The notes under the pieces were generated by a model. The model saw only the letters and a list, made by a program, of their open reading frames with translations. It did not search any database and had not been told where the DNA came from. The translations under genes and the position numbers were made by a program. 7,249 bases of DNA, taken from contig CALGCU010000011.1 of NCBI GenBank assembly GCA_937886455.1, positions 1 through 7,249 of the forward strand, written 5' to 3'. Of this stretch, positions 1 to 6,559 are shown one piece after another (positions within the stretch are counted from its first letter, which is position 1; each line of letters begins with the position of its first letter). The stretch is from an uncultured Bacteroidales bacterium. GTDB lineage: Bacteria > Bacteroidota > Bacteroidia > Bacteroidales > Paludibacteraceae.

Positions 1-431
1 ATGAGTTCTCCAAGGTGGAAATTGTGCGCATTGATACACCGGAACACTCTGAAGAGTCACATAAAGAAATGTTGGCGCACGTGGAAGGATTGCTTCAAAA
101 ATTGGAATTGCCTTATAGAATACTGCGTCTTTGTGGAGGTGATATGAGTTTTACAGCATCATTGTGCTTTGATTTTGAAGTGTATTCAAAAGCCCAAAAA
201 CGTTGGCTGGAAGTAAGCTCGGTCTCTAACTTTGAAAATTATCAGGCAAATCGACTGAAATGTCGCTATCGTAATGCAGACAAGAAAATACAACTTTGTC
301 ATACATTAAATGGAAGTGCATTGGCTCTACCTCGTATAGTGGCAGCCTTGCTGGAAAACAACCAAACTCCGGAAGGAATACGTATCCCTAAAGCCTTAGT
401 TCCATACACCGGTTTTGAGCTTATAGATTAA
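1..431 (+). CDS. serS: Seryl-tRNA synthetase, C-terminal part (5' truncated by window edge)
   Basis: Cytoplasmic class II aminoacyl-tRNA synthetase that charges tRNA-Ser with serine. The first complete codon is at 3, and 142 residues remain of a family that is usually about 420-430 long, so only the C-terminal third of the catalytic domain is present. Visible family blocks, counted from that first codon, are GGDMSFTA (about 45-52), EVSSVSNFENYQANR (about 70-84, leading into the class II motif 3 arginine region LKCRYR), TLNGSALALPR (about 101-111) and the tail IPKALVPYTGF. The same order occurs in E. coli SerRS (EISSCSN, FQARR, HTLNGSGLAVGR, VLRPY). The GTG at 15 is an internal valine codon, not a start, because the frame is open to the window edge. 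The gene ends in TAA and is followed 22 bases later by a hairpin terminator, so it probably does not share a transcript with the downstream cluster. Confidence 0.96.
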   Translation, partial: EFSKVEIVRIDTPEHSEESHKEMLAHVEGLLQKLELPYRILRLCGGDMSFTASLCFDFEVYSKAQKRWLEVSSVSNFENYQANRLKCRYRNADKKIQLCHTLNGSALALPRIVAALLENNQTPEGIRIPKALVPYTGFELID

Positions 432-453
432 ATTCATGTAATTCTCAATATGT

Positions 454-485
454 AAACACCCTCGGATGATAATCTGAGGGTGTTT
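454..485 (+). terminator. Hairpin terminator after serS
   Basis: An inverted repeat pairs 454-467 with 472-485. Ten perfect outer pairs (AAACACCCTC with GAGGGTGTTT) are followed by one G-U and three further pairs, around a 4-base loop (GATA). A T-rich stretch (TGTTTATGTTG) follows on the + strand, which fits an intrinsic terminator for serS, although the T tract is broken by G. The A run on the left arm could also let it act on leftward transcription. Confidence 0.85.
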
Positions 486-552
486 GTTTATGTTGTAATA
501 ATGTATTATCTCTGGCATTGCGTTGGGTGATGGTTGATGAGTTGTATTCTGA

Positions 553-738
553 CCGGATGAATTATGCCGGATTAACGAAGGTCGTGATTCCGTCAATGGT
601 AACTTTGCTGCAATAGAATGTTTGGAGGATAATACAGACCTGCAAAATGTGATGGAATTGGGTATATGCCTCAAGGATGGAAGTGTGGCGTGTGATGAAC
701 CTTACACTATTTATGACATGAAACAAAGCAAATTGTGA
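553..738 (+). pseudogene. Possible gene remnant, 61 codons, no start codon
   Basis: This frame is open between stops at 550-552 and 736-738. Its composition is protein-like, for example NTDLQNVMELGICLKDGS followed by VACDEPYTIYDM. The first in-frame ATG is at 646, more than halfway in, so as it stands it looks like the 3' end of a gene that has lost its beginning. A second frame just upstream, 530-616, starts with ATG (MVDELYSDRMNYAGLTKVV, 28 codons) and overlaps it in a different phase. One frameshift between about 553 and 616 would join the two into a protein of roughly 90 residues. I do not recognise the family. It could also be chance, as 61 open codons are not rare enough in this composition to be decisive. 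Confidence 0.3.
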
Positions 739-840
739 TATAAAATTCTTTTTAGTCTGTTTCTTTTGAGATATACTCTGCGGATACTTGCACCATACTC
801 ATCATATTCATTACAATATCATTGCAAATAGATACAAAAC

Positions 841-895
841 AGATAGGAACTAGATAGGAACTAGGTAGGAACTAGATAGGAACAAGATAGGTATG
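841..895. repeat. 11-bp tandem repeat, five units
   Basis: There are five head-to-tail 11-bp units with consensus AGATAGGAACT. Units 1 (841-851) and 2 (852-862) are identical. Unit 3 (863-873) has A to G at its third base. Unit 4 (874-884) ends in A instead of T. Unit 5 (885-895, AGATAGGTATG) has decayed at its end. A more diverged copy, AGATACAAAAC, lies directly upstream at 830-840. The period is not a multiple of three and every frame meets stops, so the array is not coding. Eleven bases is close to one DNA helical turn, so all units would face the same side of the helix. Function unknown: a protein-binding array and a slippage-born minisatellite are both possible. Confidence 0.95.
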
Positions 896-996
896 GTAAC
901 CTTGGAAAACATTTCACGCAATTGAATCTTTCTGAAAAAATGGAGGAGTTTGGAATTAATAAAACTAAATTTCAAGCGTATAAGTACCGCGATTGA
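880..996 (+). pseudogene. Possible gene remnant, 38 codons, starts inside the repeat
   Basis: An open frame emerges from the last repeat units and runs to TGA at 994-996. It reads like a charged soluble protein (NLGKHFTQLNLSEKMEEF, then GINKTKFQAYKYRD). The only in-frame ATG (940) would leave 18 residues, so no full gene is present. After the stop the same frame stays open to 1101, but that stretch lies antisense to a more protein-like frame on the other strand and is probably its shadow. Family not recognised. Chance is a real alternative. Confidence 0.22.
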
Positions 997-1005
997 GATC
1001 AAATG

Positions 1006-1128
1006 TTATGCTTTTTCAAATTCCTTTCGGATGACAATAGTTTCTCCTTTCCCTATTGCTTGGTCGGTGTCTCGGTGAAGAAGGTAGGCATATTTATTTG
1101 AGAAAACCTTTTTCTGCTGAAGAGTTAA
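1006..1128 (-). pseudogene. Possible minus-strand gene remnant, 40 codons, no start codon
   Basis: The minus-strand frame is open from 1128 down to TAA at 1008-1006. It reads like a genuine C-terminal tail: KKVFSNKYAYLLHRDTDQ, then AIGKGETIVIRKEFEKA. It has no ATG, GTG or TTG start near its beginning and is cut by an in-frame TAG (minus strand, 1131-1129). A neighbouring phase upstream is also open and protein-like (HKGSNLVLNKKVVNSSAEK), and the two meet at a run of five A residues on the minus strand. This suggests a frameshift in a decaying gene. The upstream part would overlap the promoter assigned to the + strand cluster, so any original gene is no longer intact. Family not recognised. 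Confidence 0.3.
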
Positions 1129-1155
1129 CTACTTTTTTATTCAAGACTAAATTAC

Positions 1156-1163
1156 TACCTTTG
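1156..1163 (+). promoter_or_regulatory. Bacteroidetes-type -7 promoter element (TACCTTTG)
   Basis: TACCTTTG matches the Bacteroidetes primary-sigma -7 consensus TAnnTTTG exactly. It lies 62 bases before the ATG at 1226, in the only long gap ahead of the cluster. The expected -33 element (TTTG about 19-21 bases further up) is weak: only a T run at about 1133-1138 is there. Transcription would begin near 1168-1172, giving a leader of roughly 55 bases that is A-rich and has no Shine-Dalgarno sequence, as is usual in this phylum. It probably drives the nucleotidyltransferase-galE-dpp5-omp28 cluster. Confidence 0.5.
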
Positions 1164-1225
1164 TGAACTAAATAAAATTAAATTTGAGCTTGTAGTAGAA
1201 TCGTAAAAATACAATATAAAAACCT

Positions 1226-2131
1226 ATGATTAAACCAACACTATTTGTCCTTGCAGCTGGTATGGGAAGCAGATATGGAGGACTTAAGCAATTGGACGAA
1301 ATCGGACCATCGGGAGAAACTATCATGGACTACTCTGTCTATGACGCCATCAGAGCTGGGTTTGGAAAAATCGTATTCGTCATTAGAGATACCTTTGCAG
1401 AGGATTTTAAAACAAAAATTCTTAGCAAATTTGAACATAAAATACCTTGTGAAATCTGTTATCAAGCAATTGATAAAATACCGCAAGGATATAAGATACA
1501 CCCCGAAAGACAAAAACCATGGGGAACCAACCATGCAGTTCTCATGGGAAAAGAATATATCAATGAGCCATTCGCTGTGATTAATTCGGATGATTTTTAT
1601 GGGAAAGAATCTTTTCAAATACTGGCTGACTACCTAAAAGATGCAGAAAATACAAAAAACAAATACTGCATGGTGGCTTATTATATAAATAATACACTTT
1701 CTGAGAGTGGAACGGTGAATAGAGGTGTATGCCAGCAGGATGAAAATGGATACTTAACCACTATAACTGAAAGAACGCGAATTGAAGATAAAGCGGGACA
1801 AATTGTGTATCCGGATGAAAATGGTCAAGATATAGCATTGGCGCCACAAACACCTGTGTCAATGAATATGTGGGGATTTACACCTGACTATTTTGAACAT
1901 TCAGAAGAACTATTTCATCAATTTTTGCAAAAACATTCAGAGGAACTTAAATCGGAATACTACATACCCACGGCAGTGAATACTCTTATAAATAAGGGCA
2001 TTGTGACATGTCAAGTGCTAAATACACCATCAACATGGTTTGGTGTGACTTATGCGGAAGATAAGCCTCAAGTGGTTATGAAAATCAATGAACTCATACG
2101 AAAGGGTGTCTATCCGGCAAAACTCTTTTAA
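1226..2131 (+). CDS. Sugar-phosphate nucleotidyltransferase (NTP_transferase family)
   Basis: A cytoplasmic enzyme of the NTP_transferase superfamily, expected to couple a nucleoside triphosphate to a sugar 1-phosphate and release pyrophosphate. The N-terminal Rossmann-like signature is complete: LAAGMGSRYGGLKQ at residues 9-22, with the phosphate-binding glycines, R16 and K21. PWGTNHAV at 98-105 probably contacts the base, and NSDDFYG at 120-126 holds the metal-binding aspartates (the GD-type motif of the family). At 301 residues it is a single catalytic domain with no left-handed beta-helix acyltransferase domain, unlike GlmU. The start at 1226 puts the signature at the usual distance from the N terminus, and upstream sequence is A-rich without a ribosome-binding site. 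galE follows after 36 bases, so UTP and a hexose phosphate are plausible substrates. A MurNAc-1-phosphate uridylyltransferase (MurU-like) role is another possibility, but no partner kinase gene is visible. Substrate unresolved. Confidence 0.85.
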   Translation: MIKPTLFVLAAGMGSRYGGLKQLDEIGPSGETIMDYSVYDAIRAGFGKIVFVIRDTFAEDFKTKILSKFEHKIPCEICYQAIDKIPQGYKIHPERQKPWGTNHAVLMGKEYINEPFAVINSDDFYGKESFQILADYLKDAENTKNKYCMVAYYINNTLSESGTVNRGVCQQDENGYLTTITERTRIEDKAGQIVYPDENGQDIALAPQTPVSMNMWGFTPDYFEHSEELFHQFLQKHSEELKSEYYIPTAVNTLINKGIVTCQVLNTPSTWFGVTYAEDKPQVVMKINELIRKGVYPAKLF

Positions 2132-2167
2132 GTAATTTGAATTGTTGTAAAAATAAAATCCAATAAC

Positions 2168-3187
2168 ATGGCAAGAATATTGGTAACCGGTGGCACGGGA
2201 TACATTGGATCACACACTGTGGTGGAACTACTGCAAAATGGAGACGATGTAATCATTGTGGATAACCTATCTAATTCGAATGTAGATGTACTGGACGGAA
2301 TTCAAAGCATTACCGGAATAAAACCATCATTTGAGAATGTGGACTGTACTGACTATGTGCAGATGGAACGCATACTTAATAAATATCCAAATATTGATGC
2401 TGTAATACACTTCGCAGCAAGTAAGGCTGTGGGCGAGTCGGTTGAAAAACCCCTCATGTACTACAGAAATAACTTGATGTCGTTAATCAACTTGCTTGAA
2501 TTGATGGGTATATACAAAATTCCACACATTGTGTTTTCATCATCATGTACAGTGTATGGACAGCCTGATGTGCTACCTGTTACGGAAGCTGCGCCAATTA
2601 AAAAAGCAGAATCACCTTATGCTAATACAAAGCAAATAGCTGAACAAATAATCACTGATTTAGTGGCGGCTAATAAGCAAATAGGGGCTATTTTGTTGCG
2701 CTACTTCAATCCTATAGGAGCACACCCAAGTGCAAAAATAGGAGAAATACCTAATGGAGTTCCAAATAACTTGATGCCATATATCACACAAACAGCAGCA
2801 GGGAAAAGAGAAGAACTGAAAATATTTGGAGACGACTACAATACACCGGATGGTACATGTATAAGGGACTATATAGATGTGGTGGATCTTGCAAAAGCGC
2901 ATGTGGCTGCATTGAAACATCTCATGAATAAAACAGGACAAAACTCAGTGGAAGTATTTAATGTTGGGACAGGTAATGGTTTGTCAGTTATGGAGATACT
3001 CACAAAGTTTGAACAGGTAAATCATTTGAATGTGCCACATAGAATTGTGGAAAGAAGAAATGGAGATATTGAGCAGGTGTGGGCTGACCCTACTAAAGCT
3101 AATCAGATATTGGGATGGAAAGCACTAACACCACTTGAAGATACATTGAAGAACGCATGGAGATGGGAAACTAACCTTAAAAAATAA
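2168..3187 (+). CDS. galE: UDP-glucose 4-epimerase
   Basis: Interconverts UDP-glucose and UDP-galactose (often also the N-acetyl forms in this family) using tightly bound NAD+; cytoplasmic, with roles in galactose use and supply of precursors for surface glycans. At 339 residues it has normal length for this extended short-chain dehydrogenase/reductase. Visible motifs: the NAD-binding GGTGYIG (glycines 8, 11 and 14), VDNLSNSN (31-38), HFAASKAVGES (81-91), SSSCTVYG (124-131, with S126 aligning to the catalytic serine of E. coli GalE), SPYANTK (149-155, catalytic Y151 and K155), RYFNPIGAHP (178-187) and RDYIDVVDLA (233-242). A cysteine (C127) stands where E. coli has alanine next to the catalytic serine. 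All catalytic residues are present. It lies 36 bases after the nucleotidyltransferase and 21 before the peptidase gene, which suggests cotranscription. Start context is A-rich without Shine-Dalgarno. Confidence 0.96.
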   Translation: MARILVTGGTGYIGSHTVVELLQNGDDVIIVDNLSNSNVDVLDGIQSITGIKPSFENVDCTDYVQMERILNKYPNIDAVIHFAASKAVGESVEKPLMYYRNNLMSLINLLELMGIYKIPHIVFSSSCTVYGQPDVLPVTEAAPIKKAESPYANTKQIAEQIITDLVAANKQIGAILLRYFNPIGAHPSAKIGEIPNGVPNNLMPYITQTAAGKREELKIFGDDYNTPDGTCIRDYIDVVDLAKAHVAALKHLMNKTGQNSVEVFNVGTGNGLSVMEILTKFEQVNHLNVPHRIVERRNGDIEQVWADPTKANQILGWKALTPLEDTLKNAWRWETNLKK

Positions 3188-3208
3188 TACACCGAAACAT
3201 ACAAACAT

Positions 3209-5311
3209 ATGAACATTCATAAAATTCTTGGAACAATGGCACTTATAGCCACACTAACTGCTTGTGGAACGGCAGAAGATACTCAGCAAGTGATTGGTAA
3301 AAGTAATGTAAAAGTAGAAAATAGAAAGATGACTCCGGAAGTACTCTGGTCATTTGGGCAATTGTCAGATGCACAAGTATCGCCTGACTGTACCAAGATA
3401 TGCTATGGGGTGAAGTATAATGATATACCACAGAATAAAAGCAATAGAGAGATTTTTGTTTGCAATATAGACGGAACTGACAATCAACAAATCACACATT
3501 CTGTACACAGTGAATATGGAGCTAAATGGGTGAGAAATGGTAAGAAAATAGCCTATATGAGTGCTAAAAGTGGCGAAATGCAGGTGTGGGAAATGAATCC
3601 GGACGGAACACAATCTATGCAAATTACACAACATCCTGGCGGTATTGCAGATTTTATCTACTCACCGGATGAGAAATATGTACTCGTTATAGCAAATGTA
3701 AAATATGGTCAAACTACGCAAGATAAATATCCTGACTTGGACAAAACTACTGGCATTGTTGTGGATGACCTGATGTATAAGCACTGGGATGAATGGGTTA
3801 CTCATGTGCCACATCCTTTCTTGTATCAATTGGAAAATACGGCTGTGGGAACACCGGTGGATCTTCTGCAGGATGAACCTTACGAAGCACCAATGAAGCC
3901 TTTTGGGGGAATAGAACAACTTGCTTTTTCGCCTGATTCAAAGAAAATAGCTTATACTTCACGCAAAAAAACAGGTTTGCAATATAGTATCTCTACCGAT
4001 TCAGATATCTATTTATATGATATTGATACGAAAGAAACTACTAATCTATGTAAAGATTTTGATGAAGAAGACCAAAATAAAGGCTATGACATCAATCCTG
4101 CTTTCTCTCCGGATGGAAGTAAAATAGCATGGTTAAGCATGAAAAATGACGGGTATGAAAGTGATAAAAACCGCCTTTATATTATGGATCTGACTACGCA
4201 GCAAAAAAGCGATTATACGGCAACATTTGATCAAAGCATCGCTTCTTTCAATTGGGCGAAAGATGGACAGTCAATCTACTTTATAAGTTGTTGGCATGCT
4301 ACAACGCAAATCTATAACATGAATATTGACACTAAGGAAATTAAAAAGTTGACTGAAGGGCAACATGACTATGAATCAGTGGCACAAGCAGGTGATATGT
4401 TGATTGGTGTGCGCCACAGTATGAGTATGCCTAATGAAATTTATGTTATTAATCAACAAACGGGCGAACAAACGCAAATTACCTTTGAAAATAAACATCT
4501 CTTAGACCAAATAGATATGGGTAAAGTAGAAGCTAGATGGCTCACTGCAACGGATGGTAAACCATTACACACATGGGTAGTGTATCCACCGGATTTTGAC
4601 CCTAATAAAAAATATCCCACCCTGCTTTATTGTCAGGGAGGTCCACAAAGTCCAGTAAGTCAGTTCTGGAGCACTAGGTGGAATCTACAAATGATGGCTA
4701 CAAATGGATACATTATCGTGGCTCCTAATAGACGTGGGTTGGATGGTTTTGGGGAAGAGTGGAATGCTGCTATTAGTGGAGATTATGGCGGACAATGTAT
4801 GAAAGACCTCTTCACTGCTATTGATGAAGTGGCAAAAGAACCATTTGTTGATACAGAACACTTGGGTTGTGTGGGTGCAAGCTTTGGGGGCTACTCTGTC
4901 TATTGGATGGCAGGACATCATGAAAAAAGATTTAAGGCTTTCATTGCTCATGATGGTATCTTTAATATTGAACAACAATACTTGGAAACAGAAGAAATGT
5001 GGTTTGCTAATTGGGATATGGGAGGTGCTTATTGGGATAAAGAAAATGAAATAGCTCAAAGAACCTTCGCTAACTCGCCTCATAAATTTGTTGATAAGTG
5101 GGATACTCCTATTCTTTGTATTCATGGAGAAAAGGACTACCGTATCCTTGCCTCACAAGGTATGAGCGCATTTAATGCAGCAAAATTGAGAGGTGTACCG
5201 GCTCAATTGTTGATTTATCCGGATGAAAACCACTGGGTGCTACAGATTCAAAATGGAATCTTGTGGCAAAGAACATTCTTTAATTGGTTGGATAAATGGT
5301 TAAAGGAATGA
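3209..5311 (+). CDS. dpp5: DPP5-like S9 family dipeptidyl-peptidase, predicted lipoprotein
   Basis: A serine exopeptidase of the prolyl oligopeptidase family (S9) that closely matches, from memory, Porphyromonas gingivalis DPP5, which removes dipeptides from the N terminus of oligopeptides, favouring hydrophobic P1 residues. Order: signal peptide with lipobox LTAC (C19); an N-terminal beta-propeller (about 45-430) with PD40-type strands such as FSPDGSKIAWLS (299-310); then an alpha/beta-hydrolase domain (about 440-700). The nucleophile is S558 in GASFGGY, with D643 in HGEKDYRI and H675 in YPDENHW completing the triad. The spacing between these three equals that in the P. gingivalis enzyme. 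GGPQSPVSQFW (477-487) is another shared block. At 700 residues it is full length. The lipobox implies a membrane-anchored enzyme facing the periplasm or surface; my recollection is that the P. gingivalis enzyme is a soluble periplasmic protein. It probably supplies dipeptides for amino-acid uptake. Confidence 0.93.
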   Translation: MNIHKILGTMALIATLTACGTAEDTQQVIGKSNVKVENRKMTPEVLWSFGQLSDAQVSPDCTKICYGVKYNDIPQNKSNREIFVCNIDGTDNQQITHSVHSEYGAKWVRNGKKIAYMSAKSGEMQVWEMNPDGTQSMQITQHPGGIADFIYSPDEKYVLVIANVKYGQTTQDKYPDLDKTTGIVVDDLMYKHWDEWVTHVPHPFLYQLENTAVGTPVDLLQDEPYEAPMKPFGGIEQLAFSPDSKKIAYTSRKKTGLQYSISTDSDIYLYDIDTKETTNLCKDFDEEDQNKGYDINPAFSPDGSKIAWLSMKNDGYESDKNRLYIMDLTTQQKSDYTATFDQSIASFNWAKDGQSIYFISCWHATTQIYNMNIDTKEIKKLTEGQHDYESVAQAGDMLIGVRHSMSMPNEIYVINQQTGEQTQITFENKHLLDQIDMGKVEARWLTATDGKPLHTWVVYPPDFDPNKKYPTLLYCQGGPQSPVSQFWSTRWNLQMMATNGYIIVAPNRRGLDGFGEEWNAAISGDYGGQCMKDLFTAIDEVAKEPFVDTEHLGCVGASFGGYSVYWMAGHHEKRFKAFIAHDGIFNIEQQYLETEEMWFANWDMGGAYWDKENEIAQRTFANSPHKFVDKWDTPILCIHGEKDYRILASQGMSAFNAAKLRGVPAQLLIYPDENHWVLQIQNGILWQRTFFNWLDKWLKE

Positions 5312-5365
5312 CGGCATGATTTTTGAAAAAATAAACCTTGAAATACACACATAATAAAAAATAAT

Positions 5366-6559
5366 ATGAGAAAAGTTTTTTCGTTGATTATACTCGCAGT
5401 CGCACTGATTGCTTGTGATATTATCCCAGAGGGGGATAGAATTAAACCAGTTCAACCGATTGATACACAAAAACGTGTCTTGCTGACTGAATTTACAGGC
5501 ATGAAGTGTGTAAACTGCCCCAGGGCTGCTGAATTAGCACATGAACTATTAGAAACATATCCGGACAATGTTGTTGTGGTGGCTATGCATCCGGCAAGTA
5601 ATTCATTCACGGAACCATTTGAAGATATTTATGATTTGAGATGTGATGAAGCTGATGAGTATTACAAATACTTTGGTGGGGCTTCTTCTACCTCATTCCC
5701 CAAAGGAGTGATTAATTGGAAAAAACATAATAACCTCTATCTGCAAAATGATGGTAACTGGGAGGCTTTAGTGACATCAGAACTTAATGCTTCTGATGAA
5801 GTGTTGGCTGCTGTGGAAGCCAGTGTTGTGCCACAAAAGAATGAAGGGATAGCAGATGTGAAAGTTACAATTTCTGCGCAAACAGAAGTGAATAATGCAG
5901 CATTGGTGGTGATGATTACGGAGGATGAGGTTGTTGCTCCTCAAGCATTTCCGGAGGGTGAACAACATGACTATGAACACAATCATGTGTTGCGTACAGT
6001 GCTGAATGGAACATGGGGAGAATTGGTGTCGCCAATTGCTGTAGGTGAACAATGGGAAAAAGAAATTACTTGCGGATTTGATGAAGACTGGGATATGCAA
6101 AACTGTAATATCGTGGCTGTACTCATGGATGCTGATACACATGAAGTGATTAATTGTGTGCAAGTTCCAGTGATTGGGGATGAACCAAGTTGTGTGGAGT
6201 TTACTTTGTATGATTTAGAAGGTAATGTCTTGGAGGAAGGTGATACACTTCGTGTCTCTAAACCTTATGAAGAAGGTAAAGTCTCTGCTTTGCAAATTGA
6301 TGGTAGAGTGAGTTGTTCGGAACCGATTTATGCTACTGTTACTTTGAAGGAACCTGCAGAGTTTACTAAACAATCATTCTGTACGGGTATGTCATGTGTG
6401 CCGCCAGCTGAAACATATCGAGTGAATAATGGAACGTGGTACGGACACTATGATGCGGATGCTCCGGGAAGTTATGTGATTGATTATACTTTCCACGATG
6501 AAAAAGGCGATCACAGTATTACCATTACACTCGTCTATGAGTGTGTGGTAGAGTTGTGA
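5366..6559 (+). CDS. Omp28-related outer-membrane lipoprotein with thioredoxin-like fold
   Basis: A predicted lipoprotein of the Omp28 family, known from P. gingivalis as a surface-associated outer-membrane protein; biochemical role unsettled. The signal peptide ends in lipobox LIAC (C17), followed by DIIPEGD. A thioredoxin-like domain starts near residue 36: LLTEFTGMKCVNCP (39-52) carries a CxxC pair (C48, C51), and SFP at 110-112 gives the candidate cis-proline. HNHVLRTVLNGTWGE (205-219) is a block I associate with this family. From about 275 a beta-rich C-terminal region follows with extra cysteines (C276, C317, C339, C344, C393); the whole protein has 12. No type IX secretion C-terminal signal is evident. 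The CxxC suggests a disulfide or redox role, but family members can be non-catalytic. The gene lies 54 bases after dpp5, with no terminator between them. It ends in adjacent stops, TGA then TAA. Start context AATAATATG has no Shine-Dalgarno. Confidence 0.88.
   Translation: MRKVFSLIILAVALIACDIIPEGDRIKPVQPIDTQKRVLLTEFTGMKCVNCPRAAELAHELLETYPDNVVVVAMHPASNSFTEPFEDIYDLRCDEADEYYKYFGGASSTSFPKGVINWKKHNNLYLQNDGNWEALVTSELNASDEVLAAVEASVVPQKNEGIADVKVTISAQTEVNNAALVVMITEDEVVAPQAFPEGEQHDYEHNHVLRTVLNGTWGELVSPIAVGEQWEKEITCGFDEDWDMQNCNIVAVLMDADTHEVINCVQVPVIGDEPSCVEFTLYDLEGNVLEEGDTLRVSKPYEEGKVSALQIDGRVSCSEPIYATVTLKEPAEFTKQSFCTGMSCVPPAETYRVNNGTWYGHYDADAPGSYVIDYTFHDEKGDHSITITLVYECVVEL

Larger units (their letters stand above)
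486..1225. other. Long gene-poor region between serS and the nucleotidyltransferase gene
   Basis: About 740 bases with no intact recognisable gene. They hold an 11-bp tandem repeat (841-895), several short protein-like frames on alternating strands (+ 553-738, - 752-871, + 880-996, - 1006-1128) and, at the right end, a probable promoter for the downstream cluster. None of these frames has a convincing start codon with length behind it, and I recognise none of them. The best reading is an area of decayed gene fragments. A non-coding region with chance open frames is the alternative. I see no tRNA, no integrase and no terminal inverted repeats. Confidence 0.6.

Noticed and set aside
513..528. 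Sigma-54 promoter near TGGCATTGCGTTGG
   Set aside because: TGGCA resembles the -24 element, but at the required spacing the -12 element reads TGGGT, without the essential GC. It does not precede an intact gene.
396..674. Minus-strand open frame of 92 codons
   Set aside because: It runs through the serS terminator hairpin and into the 3' end of serS, and its translation is rich in histidine, serine and isoleucine without any domain pattern. It is an antisense shadow.
752..871. Minus-strand frame ending in VQVSAEYISKETD, with ATG at 811 giving 19 residues
   Set aside because: The tail looks protein-like, but the ATG-started part is only 19 codons and the rest reads through the 11-bp repeat. 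It is mentioned only as part of the gene-poor region.
841..895. CRISPR array or plasmid iterons
   Set aside because: The units are 11 bp with no spacers, so this is not a CRISPR array. No replication initiator or DnaA-box cluster is nearby, and the neighbouring genes are ordinary chromosomal ones.
994..1101. Read-through of the TGA at 994-996 (recoding or selenocysteine)
   Set aside because: The same + frame stays open to 1101, but that stretch is antisense to a better protein-like minus-strand frame, and I see no hairpin next to the TGA that would act as a selenocysteine element.
1241..1618. Open frames on both strands inside the nucleotidyltransferase gene (- 1241-1618 and + 1245-1580)
   Set aside because: They overlap a gene with full family motifs and their own translations show no family pattern; they are shadows.
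4685..5125. Minus-strand open frame of 146 codons inside the peptidase gene
   Set aside because: It lies wholly antisense to the catalytic domain of the DPP5-like gene, has no recognisable motif and has shadow-type composition.
5318..5325. Possible internal promoter GATTTTTG before the Omp28-like gene
   Set aside because: It matches only part of TAnnTTTG (G in place of the first T) and has no -33 element at the right spacing.
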